Origin: JBCBSS01 sp039819065
Lineage (GTDB): Bacteria; Bacteroidota; Bacteroidia; Cytophagales; Cyclobacteriaceae
Direction of reading: 5' to 3'
DNA: 21,246 nt
Assembly (NCBI GenBank): GCA_039819065.1
Contig: JBCBSS010000141.1
Span: 1-21,246, forward strand
A program made the translations under genes and the position numbers. How positions within the stretch are numbered: position 1 is the stretch's first letter; each line of letters begins with the position of its first letter. Shown here one piece after another: positions 15,063-21,246 of this stretch. The notes beneath the pieces were generated by a model. It was not told the origin of the DNA and searched no databases. It saw only the letters and a program-made list of their open reading frames with translations.

Positions 15063-15986
15063 TTAATATTCCCACAAATTGTGTTCTTTCTCCATCATTT
15101 GCATTTCCAACCATTCCGATGCCATCACTGCTTCCATTCTACCTTTAGTATAAATGTCTTCAATGGCTAGGTCATCTGGGTTCTCAACTTTAAATAATGA
15201 ACCGTGAAATAACCTAAGTCTAAATGCATCTGTGAAGTTTTTGTTCTCCGCCGTATTGTATCGGTTAAACCATATTGCTTCATCCGGGTGATCCAAGAAA
15301 AGCTTATGGAGATCCTTGTATCTAAATACTCCTAGATACTTGTCAATTCCATTAGGAGTTTGACTTCCCGGAACAATCAGTTGAATTGATTGAATATCGT
15401 GATATAACCTTGATCTTCTTTTGTCGAAAATGACATCTTCACATAACATTAACAGGCTTACTTGACTCGCAAGATACAATAGTGCATCACCAGCACCATC
15501 ATCAACTTGCCATTCATCAGGATAATCAGAAGGAATTAAACTAATGTTGCCGTCAATAAGACTAGTATATATCTTACCATTGTACTCTACCTGGTCACCC
15601 TCATAATATTCGAGATCCTGTTCCCATGGGTCGAATTGGCCAGCTTCCTGAAGTACCAAGTCATCTAGAAACTCTTCCTTGGTCTTACGATTAACCAGAG
15701 AGTCACTAGTGTATATCTTATCAGCCAACTCACCCGATTTCACCGCTTCTATTATGACCTTGGTGATCTCGCCATTTCTTGAAAAGAAACCTTTATTTTG
15801 CTTCTCCTTAAGATCAATTCTCCTCCATACTTTCATTTTGAAAAATTGCTCGTACTTCGGAATTGGCTCAATCGAATTCGGGTTGTACTGCGGATCAGCC
15901 TCTGTTACATTGCTTTGAGCAAAAACGAAACGAGACGCGATAACTAAAGCAGCAACTAACCAAATACGTCCTTTGAACTTATTCAT
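15063..15986 (-). CDS. gldN: GldN/PorN T9SS periplasmic protein
   Basis: A 307-residue protein with a cleavable signal peptide (MNKFKGRIWLVAALVIASRFVFA, cleavage near residue 23). The mature part has the family's hallmark FKMKVWRRIDLKEKQNKGFF (about 49-68), an EFLDDLV helix, and later PNGIDKYLGVFRYKDLHKLF (about 212-231). GldN binds GldK to form the periplasmic ring of the type IX secretion system. The length is normal. The start is ATG at 15984-15986 with a good AAGGAG eight bases upstream, unusual for this phylum. It is the last gene of porP-gldKLMN, 15 bases after gldM. Confidence 0.95.
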   Translation of the reverse strand: MNKFKGRIWLVAALVIASRFVFAQSNVTEADPQYNPNSIEPIPKYEQFFKMKVWRRIDLKEKQNKGFFSRNGEITKVIIEAVKSGELADKIYTSDSLVNRKTKEEFLDDLVLQEAGQFDPWEQDLEYYEGDQVEYNGKIYTSLIDGNISLIPSDYPDEWQVDDGAGDALLYLASQVSLLMLCEDVIFDKRRSRLYHDIQSIQLIVPGSQTPNGIDKYLGVFRYKDLHKLFLDHPDEAIWFNRYNTAENKNFTDAFRLRLFHGSLFKVENPDDLAIEDIYTKGRMEAVMASEWLEMQMMEKEHNLWEY

Positions 15987-15994
15987 AAATTTAT

Positions 15995-16000
15995 CTCCTT
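15995..16000 (-). promoter_or_regulatory. Strong Shine-Dalgarno site before gldN
   Basis: AAGGAG on the minus strand lies in the 15 bases between the gldM stop and the gldN ATG, eight bases from the start. Most starts in this window lack such a site. It supports the chosen start and may raise GldN output relative to GldM. Confidence 0.75.
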
Positions 16001-16001
16001 A

Positions 16002-17588
16002 TTAATTGAGAGGTACATTATATATCACATTCTTCGTAGGAACTCTTTCACTTTCATTTAAGAAGTTTCTTCTAGAGCATTTCTTAACTTCAATTGACAA
16101 TCGATCTCCCGCTCTTGCCACACTTCTTAATTGTTGTAAATTCAATGTTCCATTCTTGAAATTCAATGTTTTTATTGGTCGCGTTCCTCTAGCCAGAATT
16201 ACCTGAACGTCACTCAATCTATATCGGGCGTCCTTTGGTACTTCTCTCTTGAAGTTCTCGTCAGGTACTGCTTTAATAGATAACCTAGATAATCTCGCTA
16301 TTTTCACACCATCCTTTAGGTTGACGACACTGTTACCAGATTTAATCTCATAAGTTGGTAATGGCACTTTTTTTACTTGGAATTTCTCAGATCCTATAGT
16401 ACTACCATTATTTCTAACAGTCAGCACAATAGAACCTTGCTTTTCGGGTATCACTGTTACCAAACCGGTCTTGGTACCCTTCTTTTGACGGCCCTGCGAA
16501 ACGCTGAATGTTGGGTTGTAGTTTGTACCCAAAGCTGGTACTTGAACATCCAAGTCATTACCACATTTTAAGTATAACGCTGAAAGTGCAGCTGATCGTA
16601 CTTGAATCACAGGTTTTACTACAAAATAATCATGTTTAATTTTGTAAGTAGAGTCGTTCAATTCAATTTCTGCTTCGAACGATTTCTCCGCCAATAAAGT
16701 CTTTGGATCATAATTCGTCGCAGAAGCGGTGAATTCGATTTGACCAAATTTGATTCCATTTTCAGTCAATCCTTGCTTTACCTCTTGGTTATTTTGTTTG
16801 AAAACAGGGTTCAAACCAGAAGAGGAAGCCGTTATGAACAGCTGAGCCTCAAACTTAGCACCAGACGCAACAACATTGGATGCTGGTCTTACTAGCGGTA
16901 CGATCTTATCAAATTCAACGTCTTTTGCACCTACTTGACCGGCAAGTAAGTCCAAAGCAGTAGTTTCATAATTCAATACCTCACTCTCAAGATGACTTAT
17001 AGTTGCCATACCTGCTGCGGTAGGGGTATTCTGAAAATAATATTCCGTAAAATTCTTCTTATTTTGGTTTGGATCGTTGGCCGCAATAGCAATGTCTTTA
17101 GCATCTTTAGCAAGATCATCAAATTGACCACCAGTGATTTGGCTTAATTCGCTAGCATAGGTATTGAGCTTATCCCGCAACTTCTTTCCTTCTCCTTTTC
17201 TTATCATCCAGTTGCTAACTATATCGTAGTTTTTAGCACCTTTAAGCTGATCGTTGGCATCTCTACCTCCAGTTAAATTGACCATTTCTTCACGAGTTGC
17301 ACTGAGATATTCCAATATTTCTTTGGTTTTAGCTCGTACCGCGTTAGCACTGGTCAGGGCTTTCACGTCATCAGGCCTATTTCCTTTCTTTTGAACCTCT
17401 GCTGTGATATTACCAAGGGTCTTGTTATTCTTTTGATCTAATTCGTTGACAGTGCGTTTTAATGCTTCATCAATGAATACGAACTTTTCGAGTACTGCAT
17501 TACTCACTTGCAGTGCCAGGAGCGCCGTCAACACTAGGTACATCATACCTATCATCTTCTGTCTTGGGGTTTCTTTTCCTCCGGCCAT
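16002..17588 (-). CDS. gldM: GldM/PorM T9SS motor and trans-envelope protein
   Basis: A 528-residue inner-membrane protein. The start MAGGKETPRQKMIGMMYLVL is a family signature with R9, a residue shown in Flavobacterium to matter for pairing with a GldL glutamate. One membrane helix (about 12-32) is followed by a helical domain (about 35-225) and three predominantly beta domains (about 226-525) that span the periplasm as a dimer and reach the GldK/GldN ring. With GldL it forms the proton-driven motor. The length and the C-terminal RRNFLNESERVPTKN block are normal. ATG is at 17586-17588; it lies 53 bases after gldL. Confidence 0.97.
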   Translation of the reverse strand: MAGGKETPRQKMIGMMYLVLTALLALQVSNAVLEKFVFIDEALKRTVNELDQKNNKTLGNITAEVQKKGNRPDDVKALTSANAVRAKTKEILEYLSATREEMVNLTGGRDANDQLKGAKNYDIVSNWMIRKGEGKKLRDKLNTYASELSQITGGQFDDLAKDAKDIAIAANDPNQNKKNFTEYYFQNTPTAAGMATISHLESEVLNYETTALDLLAGQVGAKDVEFDKIVPLVRPASNVVASGAKFEAQLFITASSSGLNPVFKQNNQEVKQGLTENGIKFGQIEFTASATNYDPKTLLAEKSFEAEIELNDSTYKIKHDYFVVKPVIQVRSAALSALYLKCGNDLDVQVPALGTNYNPTFSVSQGRQKKGTKTGLVTVIPEKQGSIVLTVRNNGSTIGSEKFQVKKVPLPTYEIKSGNSVVNLKDGVKIARLSRLSIKAVPDENFKREVPKDARYRLSDVQVILARGTRPIKTLNFKNGTLNLQQLRSVARAGDRLSIEVKKCSRRNFLNESERVPTKNVIYNVPLN

Positions 17589-17641
17589 AAGATTTTAATT
17601 TTAGTTTTCGCCTTTTTCTACTCAAATAAACTTAATAGTCA

Positions 17642-18469
17642 TTATCCCTGGGGTTGGGATCCTCCACCTTTCATGGCAGTCAACATACTTCCGTAAATGT
17701 TATTTAGTGAAGTAAGGTTTTGAGCAAAAGCTCTCATACCATCAGTAACACTCTTAGAGTCTTCCTGAACCTGAGCCATATTCTCCATAGCAGCAGTAAG
17801 GTTAGAGTAGAACTTATTCATCGCCTTAAGATGACTGTTAGCATCTTGTAGTTCCATCTCATACACTGCATTCAACGCTCCAAGATTCTTAGTCACGTTC
17901 TGAACCTGAGCATGATACTCCTTAGCGTCTTTGGAGGCATTGGCCATATCAGACATGGCACTTACAGTGGTTGAATAAGATTTGTTCATCTCTGTAAGTG
18001 AGTGAGAAGCGGCTTTTACGTTTTTCGCGTAGTCGTTTGTAGCTACAGCTGCATCAGCGAGATTGGACATCTTAGAGGCAGAGTCAGCTAGATTCTTCAT
18101 GCCCTTACCCAAGCTGTCAATAAGGTTACCATCTATTTTCTTGGAAAATTCTTTATCCATATTGGCAAGCGCACCACTTTCTGATTTCTTATTTGAAATC
18201 CTTGGTGCAGCTACAGGGCCGTCATAGTCCTCCGAAAGTTCCGGATACACTTTTGTCCAATCTGGCTCTGAATGCTTTGGTTCAAATGCACTCAAGAAGA
18301 AGATTACTGCCTCCGTTCCAAGTCCTATACCTAGCATCAGACCAGCACCTTCATAGTGTTGAATTTTAAAGAGGGCTCCTACGATAACTATAGCAGCACC
18401 AATACCATATACTTTAGGCATTATAGTCGTGAAAAAGAGCTCCGAAAATCCGCCTTTTTTGCTACTCAT
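17642..18469 (-). CDS. gldL: GldL/PorL T9SS motor membrane protein
   Basis: A 275-residue cytoplasmic-membrane motor protein. Two membrane helices (about 19-35 and 42-61) are followed by a long cytoplasmic tail. Helix 2 has glutamate E53 in GLGTEAVIFFLSAFEP, matching the essential membrane glutamate of GldL that carries protons. The tail (about 100-275) is helical and rich in Ala, Met and Asn, with four copies of L-x-x-[ML]-N-x-x-Y at 158, 196, 214 and 252. These form two 56-residue units (158-213, 214-269). It ends in a short glycine-rich tip. It is 64 bases from gldK and 53 from gldM. Confidence 0.96.
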   Translation of the reverse strand: MSSKKGGFSELFFTTIMPKVYGIGAAIVIVGALFKIQHYEGAGLMLGIGLGTEAVIFFLSAFEPKHSEPDWTKVYPELSEDYDGPVAAPRISNKKSESGALANMDKEFSKKIDGNLIDSLGKGMKNLADSASKMSNLADAAVATNDYAKNVKAASHSLTEMNKSYSTTVSAMSDMANASKDAKEYHAQVQNVTKNLGALNAVYEMELQDANSHLKAMNKFYSNLTAAMENMAQVQEDSKSVTDGMRAFAQNLTSLNNIYGSMLTAMKGGGSQPQG

Positions 18470-18533
18470 TGTTTTAAGATTTTAGTTAAGAATTTTAAAA
18501 AATATGATTGTCGATTAAAAATAGTGGAAAGGG

Positions 18534-19583
18534 CTAGAATTCCTGTCCTGATGATCTACCTAAGTGAGTAAGTGCATTTCTGAAACCAATGTAGGCTCTC
18601 ACTGAATCCTTAAATTCAAAAGTACGTGTACCAGTTTCGAGATAATAAGCAACATCTTTCCAAGAACCTCCCCTGATCACTTTCCTGTTTTCGGTGTCAT
18701 CAAAATAGGTAGGGTTGAGATCCCATACTAGGGGATAAGAAGCAGGGTGGAAAGCATCTTCCGTCCATTCGGATACATTCCCTGCCATGTCATAGAGTCC
18801 GTAATCATTTGCAAAGTATGATGCAACCGGAGAAGTGTATGCGAAGCCATCATCATAAAAATTACCTCTTCCCGGCTTAAAGTTAGCAAGCATACATCCT
18901 TTAGAGTTTCGTATATATGGATTACCCCATGGATACTTCGCCATATCTCTTCCTCCTCGAGCAGCATATTCCCATTCTGCTTCTGAAGGCAATCTGAATG
19001 CAGGCATAGGTACTTCACCAACACTAATTCTGTAATCATTCCAATAGTTGGTTCTCCATACACTGAAGTACTGAGCAGCCTCCCAATTTACACCCACTAC
19101 TGGGTAATCGTCGTAGCCAGGATGCCAATAATAGTAGTCCTGAAGAGGGTCTCCCATATGGTGAGCGAAGTCTCTTACCCATACAGTAGTATCAGGATAA
19201 TACAATTCGTATATAGTCTCTTCACCTAGTACACTAACCGAATCTTCGAATAGGTGATTGACAAACTGACGATACTCGTTATTGGTAATCTCGGTGTCGT
19301 CCATATAGAATTGTCCGATAGTTACCTGCTTGTTGAAGTTGATCTGTGTTGCTGCAGGGTCTTCGTCGGCTTGACCCATGTGGAAAGTACCTGCGGGAAT
19401 AGGAACCATACCATAAGGGTACGCCATCACCCATCCTTGCCGGCCTTGAACCCCTATGAGTTCGCCATTGTCACCGCCTCCGCCTCCACCTCCGAGGCCC
19501 AACAATCCACATCCCTGGAATGTTATAGCTACCGCCAAAAGCATGACGACAAATTGATTTCTAAAAGAAAATACTTTACTCAT
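18534..19583 (-). CDS. gldK: GldK/PorK T9SS outer-membrane lipoprotein
   Basis: A 349-residue protein. A signal peptide ends TFQGC with C25 as the likely lipid anchor, followed by seven consecutive glycines (31-37) as a flexible linker. The rest is a formylglycine-generating-enzyme-like fold: VPIPAGTFHMGQ (60-71), RLPSEAEWEYAARGG (197-211), NVSEWTEDAF (269-278) and VIRGGSW (302-308). Apart from the lipid cysteine only C230 is present, so the cysteine pair of active FGE enzymes is missing and a structural role is expected: GldK forms the ring under the outer membrane with GldN. It is first of gldKLMN, 183 bases after porP. Confidence 0.95.
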   Translation of the reverse strand: MSKVFSFRNQFVVMLLAVAITFQGCGLLGLGGGGGGGDNGELIGVQGRQGWVMAYPYGMVPIPAGTFHMGQADEDPAATQINFNKQVTIGQFYMDDTEITNNEYRQFVNHLFEDSVSVLGEETIYELYYPDTTVWVRDFAHHMGDPLQDYYYWHPGYDDYPVVGVNWEAAQYFSVWRTNYWNDYRISVGEVPMPAFRLPSEAEWEYAARGGRDMAKYPWGNPYIRNSKGCMLANFKPGRGNFYDDGFAYTSPVASYFANDYGLYDMAGNVSEWTEDAFHPASYPLVWDLNPTYFDDTENRKVIRGGSWKDVAYYLETGTRTFEFKDSVRAYIGFRNALTHLGRSSGQEF

Positions 19584-19748
19584 AACACTTTTTTTATAAA
19601 TCCAGAATTTTAGTTATGCTAAAGCTGACTACTTAAAAGTAATAACTATGATTAAACTAAAAAATTATATTATCAAACAAAAACTATAATCGCAAATTAG
19701 GTCTTTAAAAAAATTTTTGAAACAAATTGTCTATTTTATTATAAAAAG

Positions 19749-19756
19749 CAAAAATA
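19749..19756 (-). promoter_or_regulatory. Putative promoter box upstream of gldK
   Basis: TATTTTTG on the minus strand matches TAnnTTTG. It would give a leader of about 160 bases before gldK. No -33 partner is seen at good spacing, and the 183-base porP-gldK gap (19584-19766) is very AT-rich, so a chance match is quite possible. The gap also holds TACTTAAAAGTA (19633-19644), a 5-base inverted repeat, and nothing else I recognise. Confidence 0.3.
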
Positions 19757-19766
19757 TGTAACCCAA

Positions 19767-20735
19767 TCAGTTAAGCTCTCTATATCTGGGCGATCTTTGT
19801 TGTTTCACACCTCCTGGAGGTGAAATAGGTATTCTGTAATTTACGAGTAGTTCCCCCGACACTGGTTGTTTAGCATCTTGATCACTAATTATATAATCAA
19901 CTGCATAACCCACTCTTAATCGTTTAGACTTTAAGAAACTGTAGCCTAACATTAAGCTTGCGGATTCCGATTGTCTAAAACTGAGGCCTCCCCACATTAT
20001 CTTTTTGTACGTAGCTAAAACGCCAACATCAAAGGAATAAGTATTTAAATCTGTCTTTATTAAAAAAGACGGCTCGATTTCAAGATCTAAACTTGGCTCG
20101 TATTTGTAGCCAAAAGTAAAATAAGCATGATTTTCTAACACACTGGCAGCCGAATCAAGATTAAAATCGAATTCACTCTCCAGAATGTGATTAAAGCTCA
20201 CACCAGCGTAATATCTATCAGACTTTAAAAATGCCCCTATCGCCATATCAGGTCTAAATTGAGACTCTCTACCCTGCAAACCTAAAAGAGGATCTCCCTC
20301 TTGTAATGGTCTCAATTGGTCGTAATCTATGGATTGAGAAACAAGTCCTGTTCTTACACCTAAGCTTAATTTAGTACCTTCATTAATCTTCAAATGGTAG
20401 GCATATGACAGTTGTATTTCCAGATTCCGTTGAGGCCCTAATTGGTCACTCACTACATGAAAGCCAACACCACCTTTTAATTGTGGTACAGGACGGCTAG
20501 CACTGAGTACATAAGTAGTAGGTGCTCGACCGTCGTCAAAGGTAGCTTCATAGCCTAACCATTGACCACGAAATACTGAAGTGATTTTTAAGTCATCCTC
20601 TATGCCTGCAAAAGCCGGATTATAAAAAAGCGTGTTGAACATGTACTGGCTGAATTGCGCATCCTGTTGGCTGAATGCGGGCCAAGTGTTCAACAGAATA
20701 ATTCCGAAGATTAAACAAGCTAACTTTTTATACAT
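19767..20735 (-). CDS. porP: PorP/SprF-family T9SS outer-membrane protein
   Basis: A 322-residue protein with a clear signal peptide (MYKKLACLIFGIILLNTWPAFS, cleavage after about residue 22). The mature start QQDAQFSQYMFNTLFYNPAFAG is the hallmark of the PorP/SprF family, followed by alternating strands of a predicted beta-barrel (SVFRGQWLGYEATFDDGRAPT, GVGFHVVSDQLGPQRN) and a late LMLGYSFLKSKRLRVGYAVDY. Such proteins sit in the outer membrane near PorK/N and help anchor adhesins or the ring. ATG at 20733-20735 is chosen over a TTG four codons upstream. It lies upstream of gldKLMN and downstream of hemD. Many Bacteroidota have several paralogues, so SprF rather than PorP is possible. Confidence 0.92.
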   Translation of the reverse strand: MYKKLACLIFGIILLNTWPAFSQQDAQFSQYMFNTLFYNPAFAGIEDDLKITSVFRGQWLGYEATFDDGRAPTTYVLSASRPVPQLKGGVGFHVVSDQLGPQRNLEIQLSYAYHLKINEGTKLSLGVRTGLVSQSIDYDQLRPLQEGDPLLGLQGRESQFRPDMAIGAFLKSDRYYAGVSFNHILESEFDFNLDSAASVLENHAYFTFGYKYEPSLDLEIEPSFLIKTDLNTYSFDVGVLATYKKIMWGGLSFRQSESASLMLGYSFLKSKRLRVGYAVDYIISDQDAKQPVSGELLVNYRIPISPPGGVKQQRSPRYRELN

Positions 20736-20817
20736 GCTTTGAATCAAAACAGATTTAAATATAGCGCTTTTTTAATATTAGATTCAAGACGCATGTACCA
20801 AAAGGTGTAATAAAAGT

Positions 20818-20836
20818 CGTTAAATTACATTTAACG
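20818..20836 (-). terminator. Possible weak terminator after hemD
   Basis: CGTTAAA (20818-20824) and TTTAACG (20830-20836) pair perfectly around a TTACA loop. On the minus strand the hairpin follows the hemD stop by about 14 bases and leads into ACTTTTATT. The stem is AT-rich and short, so termination would be partial. The remainder of 20736-20850 shows no clear TAnnTTTG box for porP. Confidence 0.4.
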
Positions 20837-20850
20837 GATACAAAGCATCA

Positions 20851-21246
20851 TTAGAGATCATTTGCCTTCTTGATATATAATTCTAAAGCTCCAGTCATGG
20901 AAGGAGCGTTAGGTAAAGGTGCCTCAATGTCTAATACTAAGCCTGCTTCTTTCACAGCTTTGGCTGTAGTAGGACCAAACGCTGCGATTCGCGTATTATT
21001 TTGTTTGAATTCTGGAAAGTTGACAAAAAGTGAGTTGATGCCTGATGGGCTGAAGAATGCTATAATATCATAATACACGTCATCTAGATCTGATAGATCA
21101 CTCGCTACTGTACGGTAGATAACCGCTTCACTATATTTATATCCGTTCTTCTCCAGGTAGTTGGGGATATCATTTTTGCGTATGTCAGAGCATGGGAAGA
21201 GGTATTTTTCATTCTTATGCTTTTTCAACACTTCTATCAAATCAAG
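20851..21246 (-). CDS. hemD: Uroporphyrinogen-III synthase, C-terminal part (cut by window edge)
   Basis: The frame is open to the right edge (131 codons visible plus the stop), so the N-terminal part lies outside the window. The visible part has the HemD features KYLFPCSDIRKNDIPNYL, YRTVAS, DIIAFFSPSGINSLF and IAAFGPTTAKAVKEAGL, ending PSMTGALELYI. HemD closes and rearranges hydroxymethylbilane to uroporphyrinogen III in heme synthesis. A TTG at 21238-21240 could be mistaken for a start, but the conserved first half of the enzyme would then be missing. The stop is 115 bases before the porP ATG in the same direction. Confidence 0.85.
   Translation of the reverse strand, partial: LDLIEVLKKHKNEKYLFPCSDIRKNDIPNYLEKNGYKYSEAVIYRTVASDLSDLDDVYYDIIAFFSPSGINSLFVNFPEFKQNNTRIAAFGPTTAKAVKEAGLVLDIEAPLPNAPSMTGALELYIKKANDL

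Noticed and set aside
18534..19583. Active sulfatase-modifying enzyme
   Set aside because: The lipoprotein start, missing cysteine pair and gldKLMN context identify GldK instead.
20736..20747. TTG start four codons upstream of the porP ATG
   Set aside because: The ATG gives a cleaner signal peptide beginning MYKK; the extension adds only IQS-type residues without support.
1..21246. CRISPR arrays, tRNA or rRNA genes, phage or defence systems
   Set aside because: No regularly spaced repeats, cloverleaf-like segments or marker proteins were seen by eye; a tRNAscan/Infernal run was not possible.

Overview
The window looks like a chromosomal segment from a gliding or T9SS-bearing Bacteroidota bacterium, most likely of the Cytophagales type. 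The evidence is a complete gldK-gldL-gldM-gldN core with a PorP/SprF-like gene beside it, a SprE/PorW lipoprotein, an F-type ATP synthase operon without atpD/atpC, several boxes matching the Bacteroidota promoter element TAnnTTTG, and almost no Shine-Dalgarno sequences. No plasmid, phage or insertion-sequence gene is visible. Coding density is high and no gene-free stretch exceeds 300 bases.

Layout. (1) Bases 1-206 form a long, nearly perfect inverted repeat. It carries two oppositely oriented copies of the end of a UbiA-like gene and the start of a SAM-methyltransferase gene. It looks like a fold-back junction at a contig edge, so the first ~140 bases should not be trusted as genomic order. 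(2) Bases 180-1010 (minus) encode the UbiA-superfamily membrane protein. (3) Bases 1153-8202 (minus) form one long gene train: M23 peptidase, bactofilin, AtpZ, a small membrane protein, then atpB-atpE-atpF-atpH-atpA-atpG, closed by a strong terminator at 1102-1132. (4) A 99-base divergent promoter region (8203-8301) separates this from the plus-strand train sprE/porW, a class A penicillin-binding protein and uvrC, which ends at a bidirectional terminator near 15012-15035. (5) Bases 15063-20735 (minus) hold porP-gldK-gldL-gldM-gldN, the trans-envelope core of the type IX secretion and gliding machine. (6) The right edge cuts a hemD (uroporphyrinogen-III synthase) gene.

How the genes fit together. 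The ATP synthase genes and the GldL/GldM motor lie at opposite ends of the same proton circuit: one uses the proton gradient to make ATP, the other to drive secretion and gliding. GldK/GldN form the periplasmic ring, PorP-like proteins sit in the outer membrane, and SprE/PorW is a lipoprotein linking parts of the system. The M23 peptidase, bactofilin and class A PBP act on peptidoglycan or cell shape. I recognise no new defence or mobile system. The most unusual items are the fold-back at the left edge, the symmetrical divergent promoter region in which both genes start with TTG, the stem-loop between atpE and atpF, and a 56-residue internal duplication in the GldL tail.
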